From Salinirussus salinus (GTDB taxonomy: Archaea; Halobacteriota; Halobacteria; Halobacteriales; Haloarculaceae): a DNA stretch of 64,000 bases. Shown one piece after another: positions 23,645 to 33,167 of this stretch (positions within the stretch are counted from its first letter, which is position 1; each line of letters begins with the position of its first letter). The DNA is taken from NCBI RefSeq assembly GCF_009831455.1, contig NZ_WOWO01000002.1:682001-746000 (forward strand), given 5' to 3'. The translations under genes and the position numbers were made by a program. The notes under the pieces were generated by a model. That model was not told the origin of the DNA. It ran no database searches and saw only the letters and a list, made by a program, of their open reading frames with translations.

Positions 23645-26092
23645 ATGGAGTTTCACGAGGCGGCCAACTACCTCTTCGACCTGCGGCGCTTCGCGCCGCG
23701 CCCGGGCACGGACGCGACTGCGGACCTGCTCGCCCACCTCGGGAACCCCCACGAGGGGCTGACCTGCGTCCAGGTCGCCGGCTCGAACGGGAAGGGGTCG
23801 ACCGCCCGGATGCTCGACTCCGTCCTCCAGGAGGCGGGGCTCTCGGTCGGCCTCTATACCTCCCCGCACCTGGACGACGTCCGCGAACGGGTCCGGGTCG
23901 ACGGCCGCAAGCTCTCGGAGGGCGCGCTCGTCGAGTTCGTCGACGCCATCGAGAGCTACGTCACCGACCGGGCGACCGAGGGAGCGGCGCCCACATTCTT
24001 CGAGACTATCACCGCGCTGGCGCTCTGGGAATTCGACCGCCGGAACGTCGACGTCGCCGTTCTGGAGGTCGGTATCGGCGGCAAGTACGACGCCACGAGC
24101 GTCGTCGACCCGGCCGCGGCCTGCGTCACCAGCGTCGCCCTGGAGCACACGGACACGCTGGGCGACACGGTGGAGGAGATCGCCCACGACAAGGCCCACG
24201 TCGCACCCGCCCACCGCCCGCTCGTGACCGCGGCCGACGGCGCCGCCCTCGAGGCAGTCCGTGAGGTGGCCGGCGACGTGGTGACCGTGGGGTCAGACGG
24301 TGACGTCCGGGTGGCCGACGGCGGCCGCGACGGCCTGGAGTGGCGGGTGGCCATCGAGGGCGGCCCGGTGGACGGAGATGGAAACGAGGACTGGAGCGTC
24401 GACACCGCCCTCCCGCTGCTTGGCTCCCACCAGGTCGACAACGCCGGCGTGGCGGCGGCGCTGGCCCGCCAGGTCGCCGACGTCGACGCCGCTGACCTGG
24501 AGCAGGGGCTGCGCAACGCCCACTGGCCCGGGCGGTTCGAGGTGATGGGCCGGGAGCCGCTGGTGGTCCTCGACGGCGCCCACAACCCCCGGGGGTGTAC
24601 CCGCGTCGCCGAGACGCTGGAGGCCTTCGAGTACGACGACCTCCACCTCGTCGCGGGGGCGCTCGCGGACAAGGACCACCGCGGGATCGCGGCAGCGTTC
24701 GACGCCGCCGACACCGTGGTCGCCTGCGAGCCCGACCGGGACCGCGCCGAGGACGAAGGGGTGCTCGCGGAGGCCTTCCGCGCCGAGACCGGCGCCGAGG
24801 TGCGGACGCGCTCGGACGTGCCGGGCGCGCTCGACATCGCGCTCGATACCGCGGAGTCGGGCGACGCCGTCCTCGTCACGGGCTCGCTGTACACGGTCGC
24901 GGAGGCCCGGACCCGCTGGGCACGGGTCGAGATCCCGAAGCGGGTCGACTCTATCGCCGCCTCGCGGGCGGCGATCAAGGGAACCCACGTCACGGACGCG
25001 GGCGCCTGGCGGATGCGCGGGAAGGGCGTCCACCGCGTGCTGAAGACCCGCGTCCGACCCCGGCAAGCCCAGTACCTCAAGGAGGAACTGCTCTCGCTGG
25101 GCGGGGAGTGTGCGGTCTCGGGGCTGAACGACCAGGACCAGGAGTCGCTCGGCGTGCTCATGATGGCGACGATGGCCCAGTTCAAACGGCTGGCCGACAA
25201 GCTGGACGGCCAGCCCTACGGGCTCGCGAGCTTCGGCGACGAGCTCCGGGAGACGCTGGGGATCGGCGTCGAGCCAGACGAGCGGGGCTACCCCTGGGAG
25301 GGCGGCACCGCCGTGATGGGCATTCTCAACGTCACCCCCGACAGCTTCCACGACGGCGGCGAGTACGAGGACGCCGGCGACGCGGTCGCGCGCGCAGAGG
25401 AGATGGTCGCGGCCGGCGCGGACATCGTCGACGTCGGCGGCGAGTCGACGCGGCCGGGCGCCGACCCGGTCCCCGCCGACGAGGAGCGCGAGCGCGTCGT
25501 CCCGGTAATCGAGGCGCTCGCCGACATGGACGTCCACGTCTCCATCGACACCCGGAAAGCCGAGGTGGCGCGGGCGGCACTCGCCGCCGGCGCGGACATC
25601 CTCAACGACGTCTCCGGGCTGGAGGACCCGGAAATGCGGCTCGTGGCCGCCGAGCACGACGTCCCCGTGGTCGTGATGCACTCCATCGACGCACCGGTAG
25701 TTCCGGGCAAGGACGTCCACTACGACGACGTGGTCGAGGACGTCGTCGACGAGCTGACCGAGCGGGTCCTGCTGGCAGAGAAGGCCGGGCTCGACCGCTC
25801 GCAGGTCATCGTCGACCCCGGCCTGGGCTTCGGGAAGTCCGGCGAGGAGAGCTTCGAGCTGCTGGGGCGGCTCGGCGAACTCCGGGGGCTGGGCTGTCCG
25901 GTTCTGGTCGGCCACTCACACAAGTCGATGTTCGCGGAGGTGGGCCGGGCGGCCGGCGAGCGCTTCGAGCCGACCGTCGCGGCGACGGCGGTGGCCGCCG
26001 AGCGCGGCGCCGACATCGTCCGCGTCCACGACGTCGCCGCGAACCGCGCGGCGGTCGACGTCGTCGAGGCCGCCGACCCCGATTCGGCGTAA
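23645..26092 (+). CDS. folCP: Bifunctional folylpolyglutamate/dihydrofolate synthase - dihydropteroate synthase
   Basis: An 815-residue fusion. The N-terminal FolC (about 1-420) has the P-loop AGSNGKGSTARML, HTDTLGDTVEEIA and VLDGAHNPRG, and adds glutamate to dihydropteroate or folates. The C-terminal FolP (about 440-815) starts with the N-terminal extension found in some dihydropteroate synthases (MMATMAQFKRLADKLDGQPYG). It then has MGILNVTPDSFHDGG, VDVGGESTRPGAD, VHVSIDTRKAEV, ILNDVSG, VIVDPGLGFGKS, VGHSHKSM and the late VHDVAANRAAV, all expected substrate-binding blocks. This fusion is known from other haloarchaea. The start is at the ATG at 23645 (MEFHEAANYLF). It supplies folate for the PurN-PurH enzyme encoded downstream. 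Confidence 0.95.
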   Translation: MEFHEAANYLFDLRRFAPRPGTDATADLLAHLGNPHEGLTCVQVAGSNGKGSTARMLDSVLQEAGLSVGLYTSPHLDDVRERVRVDGRKLSEGALVEFVDAIESYVTDRATEGAAPTFFETITALALWEFDRRNVDVAVLEVGIGGKYDATSVVDPAAACVTSVALEHTDTLGDTVEEIAHDKAHVAPAHRPLVTAADGAALEAVREVAGDVVTVGSDGDVRVADGGRDGLEWRVAIEGGPVDGDGNEDWSVDTALPLLGSHQVDNAGVAAALARQVADVDAADLEQGLRNAHWPGRFEVMGREPLVVLDGAHNPRGCTRVAETLEAFEYDDLHLVAGALADKDHRGIAAAFDAADTVVACEPDRDRAEDEGVLAEAFRAETGAEVRTRSDVPGALDIALDTAESGDAVLVTGSLYTVAEARTRWARVEIPKRVDSIAASRAAIKGTHVTDAGAWRMRGKGVHRVLKTRVRPRQAQYLKEELLSLGGECAVSGLNDQDQESLGVLMMATMAQFKRLADKLDGQPYGLASFGDELRETLGIGVEPDERGYPWEGGTAVMGILNVTPDSFHDGGEYEDAGDAVARAEEMVAAGADIVDVGGESTRPGADPVPADEERERVVPVIEALADMDVHVSIDTRKAEVARAALAAGADILNDVSGLEDPEMRLVAAEHDVPVVVMHSIDAPVVPGKDVHYDDVVEDVVDELTERVLLAEKAGLDRSQVIVDPGLGFGKSGEESFELLGRLGELRGLGCPVLVGHSHKSMFAEVGRAAGERFEPTVAATAVAAERGADIVRVHDVAANRAAVDVVEAADPDSA

Positions 26093-26159
26093 CCGGGCCG
26101 TTACTGGCGACGGTCGGGAGACGGCCCACTGCCGGAAGCGGTCGGTCCCCGAGCCGGAC

Positions 26160-26546
26160 TCAGACCGCGTCCTCTTCCTCCTCCGGCCGGGCCAGCAGCT
26201 CCTCCTGGTACGCGGCCACCGCGCCGACCACGCGGTCGGCGTCCTCCTCGGGGACATCGAAGGCCGCGAGACTCTCGCGGAGCAACTCGACCGCTCGCTG
26301 AATGTCCGCCGGCGTGAACGGAACGTGGAGGTGGGCCTCCCGGACCGGCTCGGCGTCGTACGTCTCGGGGCCGCCGGCGGCCTGACAGAGGAAGTCCGTC
26401 TGGGTCCGGCGCAGCTTCGCCATGTCCGCGCCCTCGAAGAACGGGCCGAGGCCGTCGTCTGCGAGCAGCCGGTCGTAGAAGTCGTCGACGACCGCGCGGA
26501 TCCCCTCGCGTCCACCCAGCCGGTCGTACAGCGTCGGCTCCGACAT
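26160..26546 (-). CDS. Truncated hemoglobin, group I-like
   Basis: A 128-residue 2-on-2 globin. LYDRLGGREGIRAVVDDFYDRLLADDGLGPFFEGADMAKLRRTQTDFLCQAAGG is characteristic, as is AHLHVPFTPADIQRAVELL, whose first His is the likely proximal haem ligand. Roles in O2/NO/CO chemistry are known for the family but the one here is open. The ATG at 26546 starts the canonical sequence; 20 upstream residues in frame are not conserved. The protein has an acidic tail (EEEEDA). Confidence 0.92.
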   Translation of the reverse strand: MSEPTLYDRLGGREGIRAVVDDFYDRLLADDGLGPFFEGADMAKLRRTQTDFLCQAAGGPETYDAEPVREAHLHVPFTPADIQRAVELLRESLAAFDVPEEDADRVVGAVAAYQEELLARPEEEEDAV

Positions 26547-26618
26547 GTACCGTCGTTGGGCCCCGGAGAGCAAAAGAGCGCGGCGAGTTCCGGAATCTTG
26601 CCACAACGCAGGGAGTCA

Positions 26619-27680
26619 CTACAGCAGCCCGTACTCGGCAGTCAGCCGCTCGTAGGCGTCGACGTACCGGCCGGCGACGGCGTCGTGGTCGTAGCCCGCC
26701 CAGGAGTCCTCGACGCTCAGTCGCTCGAACTCGCCGCAGTCGACGATGGCGTCGGCGAGCTGCTGGGGGTTGGTGACCCGGAAACTTCGCTCGTAGTTCT
26801 CGATGAGCTCGTGGGCGCTTGACTCGGCCTGGTACTCGACGATGCCGATGCAGCCACACGCCAGCGCCCACAGGAGCTCTGTCGCGAAGTACTCCCGGTA
26901 GGCGGTCTGGACGAAGGCGTGGGCGCCGCGGTAGATGGCAAGGCGGCGCTCGCGGTCGCAGGCGCCGACGAATTCCACGCGGTCGTCGATCCGCAGGTCC
27001 GCGGCCTGGCGCTCGTAGGCCTCCCGCTGTGGGCCGTCGCCGATGACCCGGGCCGACCAGTCCCGGTCCCGGAGTTCCGCCAGCCCGAGCAGGAGACTCT
27101 CGACGTTCGCGCTCCCGTCGAGCGGGTGCGCGTAGGCGACGTCCACCTCGCGGGCGGGTTCGACCTCGCGGACCCGGTCGAAGTCGATGCTCTCCGGGAT
27201 GACTTCGACCCGCTCGCCGGGGACGCCGAACTCCCTGACCCGGGTCCGGACCAGTTCCGAGGGGGAGACCACGAGCTGTGGTCGCGAGACCGCAGCCCGG
27301 GTCAGCCGCCGGTCCGTGTCCAGCCCCTCGTCGCCGTACCACTCGATAGCCAGCGGGGCGCGCGCGAGCGTCCCGCCGACGCTCGCGGCGAGGACCTGCC
27401 CCGGCGGCGTCGGTCGGGTGTGGACGACATCGGGCCGGTAGCGGGCGAGCACGGCCGGCAGCGAGGCGTAGAACGAACTCGGAGCGTGGCCGATGGTCAC
27501 CGGGCGGTAGCGGACGCCGTCGACGACCCGCTCGGACTCGGTGCCGCGCCAGAACTGGGTGCAGAAGACGGTGACCTCGTGGCCCCGCCCGGCCAGCCCG
27601 CGAGCCACCTGTTCCAGCCGGCGGTTCCCCGGAGTGTCCGACAGGTGGCTCGTCTCCATCGCGACCAGCGCCACGCGCAT
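26619..27680 (-). CDS. Glycosyltransferase family 4
   Basis: A 353-residue GT-B glycosyltransferase. The N-terminal Rossmann half has MRVALVAMETSHL...RRLEQVARGLAGRGHEVTVFCT. The C-terminal GT4 half has SARVIGDGPQREAYERQAADL, RVEFVGA and the ELLWALACGCIGIVEYQ segment, where relatives have the E(x7)E nucleotide-sugar site; here SSAHELIENY follows. Probably builds surface glycans or glycolipids. The start was placed at MRVAL, nine codons after an upstream GTG, because the fold begins there and a T-rich box precedes it at about 27-31 nt. It is a single gene; no glycan cluster surrounds it. Confidence 0.88.
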   Translation of the reverse strand: MRVALVAMETSHLSDTPGNRRLEQVARGLAGRGHEVTVFCTQFWRGTESERVVDGVRYRPVTIGHAPSSFYASLPAVLARYRPDVVHTRPTPPGQVLAASVGGTLARAPLAIEWYGDEGLDTDRRLTRAAVSRPQLVVSPSELVRTRVREFGVPGERVEVIPESIDFDRVREVEPAREVDVAYAHPLDGSANVESLLLGLAELRDRDWSARVIGDGPQREAYERQAADLRIDDRVEFVGACDRERRLAIYRGAHAFVQTAYREYFATELLWALACGCIGIVEYQAESSAHELIENYERSFRVTNPQQLADAIVDCGEFERLSVEDSWAGYDHDAVAGRYVDAYERLTAEYGLL

Positions 27681-27745
27681 ACCCGGCGGGTCGGCGCCGG
27701 CCGTCAAAAATCCCGTCCCTCCGTCTCACCGCGCGGGACCGGGTA

Positions 27746-28981
27746 TCAGCCGACTGTCACGGTCGCGTCCGTCCCCGCGACGAAGGAGCCGTTGCCGAGC
27801 AACAGGACCGTCGACCGTTCCGAGGGCGCGAGGACACGCGCGCTCAGGCCGTCGTCGATCGCCCACTGTCCGGCCCGGCGCTCGCCGCGTGCGTCCAGAT
27901 ACGCGCGCAGCGCCCGCTCGAACTCCGCGGCCTCGCCGGCGTCGTCCCAGGCGAAGGTCCAGGCGTAGCTGGCGGTTCGCTGGCCGGGCGTCCGGTAGAC
28001 GTACAGCCTGTCGTTGCCCCAGCCCGCCGCCGCCCGGTCGGCGCGCTCCTGGGTGACGCCGACCGCGAGCGTCGTCCGGACGAACGCCTCGCCGAGCCGG
28101 TCGGTCCCGACCTCGCGCCACCCTCCGGCGGGTTCGACGGCCGCGTCGAGCGCGACCGGCGGCTCCTCGTCGGCGGTGAGGTTGTGGATGACCTGCTCGC
28201 TGGTCGTCGGCGGCGATTCGTAGACGCGCGGGATGTCGGCGGGGTCGTCGACCCGACTGGCGACGTACTCGAACCCCTCGGCGTACTGGCTGTTGCCGTA
28301 CCGGCCGACGTGACCGGGGGGAAGGGCCTCGGCGATGGCGCGGTAGACCGGCGAGTTTTGCGTCCCGTTGTCGGTGTACCGCTCGAGATAGGCGTCGGTC
28401 GTGTAGACGGCCGGCCCCTCGAGCAGGCTGCGGACCACGTAGCTCCCGTCGGTCGTGCTCGTATCGACCCGCTGGCGGAGCTGGGCCGACCGTCCCTGCT
28501 TGAACTGGACGTAGTGGACGAACTCGTGGGCCACAACCAGGCGGACGTCGTCGGTCGTCGCGTTCGGGCCGGCGTAGACGACCACCGTCCCCAGTGCCGA
28601 GGTCTGGCCGGCGAACTGCAACCCGACGTCGCTGGCGTTGGGCACGGGACCGGTCTTCAGCCCGACCGCCTCCTGGAAGGGCGGAAGCCCGCCGCCACCC
28701 AGCGAGGCGTTCCCGTAGTCGCTCTCGTTTCCGAACGCCCGGACCCGCTCGGGCGGGGTCACGTTCGTCCCGGCGACGGTCTGGACCCGTGCGAACACGA
28801 GCCCGGGGTCGACGGCGAGCGTCCCGTTCTGGACTGTAATGTTCGCTGGCTGGCGGTCGGCACCGGCGGGCCCGCCGTCCGGTGCCGGGCCGCCGCCAGC
28901 AGGGCCGGCGACGGGTGCCTGACACCCCGCAACCACGAGCACGGCCGCGAGCGCAACGAGGGCGAGCCCGCGGCGGGTCAT
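27746..28981 (-). CDS. Hvo_1808-family surface lipoprotein with HExxH motif
   Basis: A 411-residue exported lipoprotein. The signal peptide MTRRGLALVALAAVLVVAGCQAP has a lipobox with Cys20, followed by a Gly/Pro linker. The mature part contains RLVVAHEFVHYVQFKQ, an HExxH zinc-metallopeptidase motif, and later EGPAVYTTDAYLERY, where an E could be the third ligand. SQYAEGFEYVASR and WAIDDGLSARVL are further conserved-looking segments. I assign it to the Hvo_1808 family; peptidase activity is not proven. It overlaps the upstream lipoprotein gene by 4 nt, so the two are coupled. Confidence 0.8.
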   Translation of the reverse strand: MTRRGLALVALAAVLVVAGCQAPVAGPAGGGPAPDGGPAGADRQPANITVQNGTLAVDPGLVFARVQTVAGTNVTPPERVRAFGNESDYGNASLGGGGLPPFQEAVGLKTGPVPNASDVGLQFAGQTSALGTVVVYAGPNATTDDVRLVVAHEFVHYVQFKQGRSAQLRQRVDTSTTDGSYVVRSLLEGPAVYTTDAYLERYTDNGTQNSPVYRAIAEALPPGHVGRYGNSQYAEGFEYVASRVDDPADIPRVYESPPTTSEQVIHNLTADEEPPVALDAAVEPAGGWREVGTDRLGEAFVRTTLAVGVTQERADRAAAGWGNDRLYVYRTPGQRTASYAWTFAWDDAGEAAEFERALRAYLDARGERRAGQWAIDDGLSARVLAPSERSTVLLLGNGSFVAGTDATVTVG

Positions 28982-29817
28982 GAGGCGAGCGCGGTCGTGG
29001 CGTTGACGGCAGTGCTCGCGCCTTCGGGCAGCGTCACCGACACCGGCTCGGCGGTGACCCGGGCGTCCGACGTCGACCGGACGTCGATCTGCTGGCCCTG
29101 CAGCGAGAGCGAGGCGTTCGTGGCGCTCACGACCCGGAGCGGCTGGCCCGTCTCGGCCGACGCGTAGACCGTGATGGCCGCGTCGGTCACGTTGACCGAC
29201 CCGCCCAGCCCCGAGGACTGCAGCGAGCCCAGGGCGTAGGCCTCGATGGCCGACCCGTTCACCTCGGCCTCGAGGACGTACGCCTCGGTGCCGTCGACCC
29301 GGGTGGTGCCGTTCAGCGACAGCGCGGTGGCGTTCTCCAGGCCGACATCGACCTGCTGGAGCAGGTCGACGGTCCGGAACGTCCGGGAGACGTTCTCCGA
29401 GACGTCCTGTTTGATCCACTCCGAGGAGTAGGCCTGAACGAAGGCGTCGCTGCGCTGGTAGAAGACGCCGTCTTTCAGGTAGGCTTCGGCCTCGGTCGTC
29501 TGGCCGAGGACGCTCGTCGTCTGGTCGGCCACGAACTCCCGGTTCGCGCGGTCGACCCGGGTCTCGCTCTCGACGGTGATCCGCTGTTCCTGGTTGTTCG
29601 CCAGCACCGTCACGTTGGTCGTCCCGGTGGTGACGTAGCTGTTCGACCCGTCTATCGCCGAGATGACGTTCTCGCGGACGTCCTCGGCGGAGATGTCTCC
29701 GCCGGGAGCGGCGGTCGTCGTCCCGCCGCCGCCACAGCCGGCCAGCACCATCGCGGCCGCGAGCGCGACGGCCGCGAGCGCACGCCTCGAGATCCAGCGG
29801 GGCTGGGTGTCGGTCAT
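28978..29817 (-). CDS. Secreted lipoprotein, LolA-like fold possible (DUF7537-type)
   Basis: A 279-residue exported lipoprotein. The Arg-rich signal peptide (MTDTQPRWISRRALAAVALAAAMVLAGCGGGG, with SRRALAA Tat-like) has a lipobox Cys28. The mature region is beta-rich with many NGS/NGT/NVS sequons and patterns such as TNVTVLANNQEQRITVESETRVD, EAYLKDGVFYQRSD and DGTEAYVLEAEVNGSA. These resemble LolA/DUF6612-type convex beta-sheets used for lipid or hydrophobic ligand binding. That fold call is tentative. The first gene of a two-gene operon with the Hvo_1808-type protein. Confidence 0.7.
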   Translation of the reverse strand: MTDTQPRWISRRALAAVALAAAMVLAGCGGGGTTTAAPGGDISAEDVRENVISAIDGSNSYVTTGTTNVTVLANNQEQRITVESETRVDRANREFVADQTTSVLGQTTEAEAYLKDGVFYQRSDAFVQAYSSEWIKQDVSENVSRTFRTVDLLQQVDVGLENATALSLNGTTRVDGTEAYVLEAEVNGSAIEAYALGSLQSSGLGGSVNVTDAAITVYASAETGQPLRVVSATNASLSLQGQQIDVRSTSDARVTAEPVSVTLPEGASTAVNATTALAS

Positions 29818-29845
29818 CGTGCCCCCGGCTACGGCCCCGTACTAC

Positions 29846-29853
29846 GTATAAAC
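29846..29853 (-). promoter_or_regulatory. TATA-like box of the lipoprotein operon
   Basis: GTTTATAC on the minus strand, 29-36 nt before the ATG at 29817. It is the strongest AT-rich box in the local GC-rich gap. Confidence 0.45.
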
Positions 29854-29917
29854 CCCTCAATCGTCGCCGGGCCGGCGAACGGGAGGTAGATTTTTATGCG
29901 GGAACGGGAGGCGCGGC

Positions 29918-31540
29918 TCAGTCGTGACGGAACGCCCGGCTGCCGGTGAACACCATCGCCATGTCGTGCTCGTCGGCAGCCTCGATCACCCTGTCGTCGT
30001 TCTGTGAGCCGCCGGGCTGGATGACCGCCTCGATCCCCGCCTCCGCGGCGTGCTCGATCCCGTCGGGGAACGGGAAGAAGGCGTCCGAAGCCATGACCGC
30101 TCCGTCGGCGCTTTTGCCCTCGGCGTGCTCCTCGGCTTTCATCGCCGCCAGCCGGACGGCGTCGACCCGCGAGACCTGTCCCATCCCGACGCCCACGGTT
30201 TCAGTACCCTTCGCGAAGAGAATGGCGTTCGATTTGACGTGCTTGATCGTCTGCCAGGCGAATATCATCGACTCCACCTGCTCGTCGGTCGGCTCGCGGT
30301 CGGTGACGACCTCCAGGCCCTCGGGCGTGACCTGCTGGGTGTCCCGCTCCTGGACGAGCCGCCCGCCGACCAGGGGCTTCTCGGTCATCGGCTCCGTGAC
30401 CTCCATCTCCCCCTCGACCTCCAGCACGCGGAGGTTCTCTTTCTCGAAGAGGGTCGCGAGGGCGTCGTCGGTGTACCCCGGCGCGACGACAACCTCCTTG
30501 AACGAGTCGACCACCTGCTCGGCGGTGGCGGCGTCACACTCCCGGTTGAGGGCGACGATGCCGCCGAAGGCGCTCATCGGGTCCGTCGACAGCGCGTCCG
30601 CGTAGGCCTCCGCGAGCGTGTCCGCGGTCGCGCAGCCGGCGGGGTTGGTGTGTTTGATGACCGCCGCCGCGGGCTCGTCGAACTCCTTGACCAGGTTCAG
30701 GGCGGCGTCGGCGTCATTGTAATTGTTGTACGACAGGGCCTTCGCGCCCTCGTTGCGCTGGTCGGCGTGGACCACACTCGCCTCCTCCGTGGTGTAGTCG
30801 GCGTAGAGGGCGGCGTCCTGGTGGGGGTTCTCGCCGTACCGGAGGTCCGCGGCGCGGTCGTGGGACGCGAGCCGGCGCTCAGGGAGGTCACCGCCCGTGT
30901 CACCCTCGACTGTCACCGCCGTGGGCTCGCCGTCGGCGTCGGTCTCGACGGTCACCCGGTCCTGGGCGAACCACTTGACTGCGCGGGGGTAGGCCTGGAA
31001 CTCCCCCTGGTAGAGCACCCGGTCTTTCAGCGCGTCGGCGTCGTCGTCCTCGTAGACGGGAACCGGCTCCTGGGTGACGACCGGGCCGCCGTCGACCTCG
31101 TCTTCGAGGACCTCGCCGTTCTCGTCGGTGGCGTCGGTGACGAGGTGGACCGTACACCCGGACACGGCCACGCCGGCGTCGAGCGCGTCCCCCCAGGCGT
31201 CCATCCCCGGGAAAGAGGGGAGCAGGGAGGGATGGACGTTCAGCGTCGTCGGCGCGGCGTCGAGGAAGGTGTCGGAGAGCACGCGCATGTAGCCGTCCAG
31301 GCAGACGAGGTCGAGGTCGTAGCCGTCGAGCGCGTCCAGCACGCGGCGCTCGTGGGCGCGGCGGTCGTCGCCCTCCCGCTCGACGACCTCCGTGGGAATG
31401 TCGCGCTTCTCGGCCTTTTCGAGGACCGGCGCGTCGGCGTCGTTCGTGAGGACGACGGCGAACTCGGCCCCGCCGGGCGCCCGGTCGGCGACGTTCATCA
31501 GGTTGCGGCCGCGGTTGCTGGCCATGCCCGCGAGTTTCAT
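29918..31540 (-). CDS. purH: PurN fused to PurH AICAR transformylase domain
   Basis: A 540-residue fusion. The N-terminal domain (about 1-185) is glycinamide ribonucleotide transformylase-like: MKLAGMASNRGRNL, VLTNDADAPVL, DGYMRVLS, NVHPSLLPSFPG and a late DGGPVVTQEPVPV. The C-terminal domain (about 215-540) is the AICAR transformylase half of PurH: LRYGENPHQDAALY, VIKHTNPAGCA (catalytic Lys-His), DPMSAFGGIVALN and ASDAFFPFPDG...QPGGSQND. The IMP cyclohydrolase domain that normally precedes it in bacteria is absent and replaced by the PurN-like domain; archaea use PurO for that step. The ATG at 31540 begins the recognised fold. It is divergent from purB. Confidence 0.93.
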   Translation of the reverse strand: MKLAGMASNRGRNLMNVADRAPGGAEFAVVLTNDADAPVLEKAEKRDIPTEVVEREGDDRRAHERRVLDALDGYDLDLVCLDGYMRVLSDTFLDAAPTTLNVHPSLLPSFPGMDAWGDALDAGVAVSGCTVHLVTDATDENGEVLEDEVDGGPVVTQEPVPVYEDDDADALKDRVLYQGEFQAYPRAVKWFAQDRVTVETDADGEPTAVTVEGDTGGDLPERRLASHDRAADLRYGENPHQDAALYADYTTEEASVVHADQRNEGAKALSYNNYNDADAALNLVKEFDEPAAAVIKHTNPAGCATADTLAEAYADALSTDPMSAFGGIVALNRECDAATAEQVVDSFKEVVVAPGYTDDALATLFEKENLRVLEVEGEMEVTEPMTEKPLVGGRLVQERDTQQVTPEGLEVVTDREPTDEQVESMIFAWQTIKHVKSNAILFAKGTETVGVGMGQVSRVDAVRLAAMKAEEHAEGKSADGAVMASDAFFPFPDGIEHAAEAGIEAVIQPGGSQNDDRVIEAADEHDMAMVFTGSRAFRHD

Positions 31541-31667
31541 GTGTGAGTGGGCGCCCGGCGCGCGCAAAGGCGTTGCGAAAGTCCGCACGGCTGACCGGGT
31601 CGCGAGCGGGGGGTCTCGTCTCCGCCCCGACCGGCAGGCTTTTTCCCGGAGTCCGACAGGGAGAGAT

Positions 31668-33050
31668 ATGGACAGAGGCCCGCTGTCGGCCGTCTCGCCA
31701 CTGGACGGCCGGTACGCCCGCTACACGGAGCCGCTCGTCCCCTACGCCAGCGAGCGCGGACTGATGCGCGCCCGCGTCGAGGTCGAGGTCGAGTATCTGG
31801 TCGCGCTCGCGGACCTCGACGCCGTCCCGCTGGCGCTCGACGACGGGGAGCGCGCCGCGCTCCGCGCGCTCTACGAGGAGTTCGACGCCGAGGACGCCGC
31901 CCTCGTCAAGCAACTCGAAACGGAGGGGTACGGCGACTACCCGGCCACCAACCACGACGTGAAGGCCGTCGAGTACTTCATCCGCGAGCGCTCGCCGGTC
32001 GACGTGGGCGAGTGGGTCCACTTCGCGCTCACCAGCGAGGACGTCAACAACCTCGCCCACCGGCTGCTGGTCGGCCCGGCGGTCCGGGAGGTGATCCTGT
32101 CCGAACTCCGCGAGGTGCGGGACGCGCTCGCCGGGATGGCCCGCGAGTACCGGGACCTCCCGATGCTCGCTCGCACCCACGGCCAGCCGGCCACGCCGAC
32201 GACCTTCGGCAAGGAGATGGCGGTCTACGCCTCCCGGCTGGGGCGGGCGCTTGGCCGGGTGGAGGCGGCCGTGAACGAGCTCTCCGGCAAGCTCGCGGGC
32301 GCGAGCGGGAGCTACGCCGCCCACCACGCCGCCTACCCCGAGGTCGACTGGCGTGCCTTCTCCCGGGACTTTGTCGCCGGGCTCGGCCTCGACCACGAGC
32401 CGCTGACCACGCAGGTCAACCCCTGTGACGACCTCGCGGCGCTGTTCGACGCGCTCCGGGGCGCGAACAACGTCCTGCTCGACCTGGCTGTCGACTGCTG
32501 GCTCTACGTCTCCGACCGCTATCTCGGTCAGGAGGCCGTCGAGGGCGAGACCGGCTCCTCGACGATGCCCCACAAGGTCAACCCGATCGACTTCGAGAAC
32601 GCGGAGGGGAACCTCTCGAAGGCCAACTCGGACCTGGTCTTTCTCGGCGACTACGTCACGAAGTCCCGGCTCCAGCGGGACCTCTCGGACTCGACGGTCA
32701 AGCGCAACGTCGGCGGCGCGCTCGCGCACTGTCTCGTCGCCTACGGCAAGCTCGGGACGGGGCTCGGCAAGGTCGTCCCCAACGAACAGGTGATGCGCGA
32801 GGACCTCGAGACCACCCCGGAGGTCATCGGCGAGGCCGTCCAGACCCTGCTGCGCCGGGAGGGCCACACCGACGCCTACGAGCGGGTGAAGGCGCTCACC
32901 CGCGGGGAAGCGGTCACCCTGGCCGACTTCCGGGACCTCTTTGCGGAGCTCGACGTCCCCGCGAGTGTTCGTGAAGAGCTCCGGGCCCTGACGCCTGCCG
33001 GGTACACGGGTGTGGCCGCGGACCTCGTGGACGAGCTGGACCAGGGATGA
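31668..33050 (+). CDS. purB: Adenylosuccinate lyase PurB
   Basis: A 460-residue lyase of the fumarase/aspartase superfamily; it cleaves SAICAR and adenylosuccinate in purine synthesis. Present are SPLDGRYARYTEPL at the N-terminus, the catalytic-His block LARTHGQPATPTTFGKEMAVY, and the signature loop GSSTMPHKVNPIDFENAEGN containing the catalytic Ser. TNHDVKAVEYFI and TSEDVNNLA are also diagnostic. Length is normal. A T-rich box (ctttttcccgg) precedes the ATG by 24-30 nt. It shares the intergenic region with the divergent purN-purH gene, making a small purine cluster. Confidence 0.97.
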   Translation: MDRGPLSAVSPLDGRYARYTEPLVPYASERGLMRARVEVEVEYLVALADLDAVPLALDDGERAALRALYEEFDAEDAALVKQLETEGYGDYPATNHDVKAVEYFIRERSPVDVGEWVHFALTSEDVNNLAHRLLVGPAVREVILSELREVRDALAGMAREYRDLPMLARTHGQPATPTTFGKEMAVYASRLGRALGRVEAAVNELSGKLAGASGSYAAHHAAYPEVDWRAFSRDFVAGLGLDHEPLTTQVNPCDDLAALFDALRGANNVLLDLAVDCWLYVSDRYLGQEAVEGETGSSTMPHKVNPIDFENAEGNLSKANSDLVFLGDYVTKSRLQRDLSDSTVKRNVGGALAHCLVAYGKLGTGLGKVVPNEQVMREDLETTPEVIGEAVQTLLRREGHTDAYERVKALTRGEAVTLADFRDLFAELDVPASVREELRALTPAGYTGVAADLVDELDQG

Positions 33051-33167
33051 GGGCCGTCGGCGAGCGAGACCCGAGGTGAGTGGCGGCGGGCTGGACCGGG
33101 AGTGGAGGGCGGCGGGCTGAATCGGGAGCGAGGGGTCGTCCCCGCGTCGCGGGAATCCCCTTTCGCT

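Noticed and set aside
24293-25915. 540-codon frame on the minus strand
   Set aside because: Antisense to the FolC-FolP gene, whose motifs are conclusive on the plus strand.
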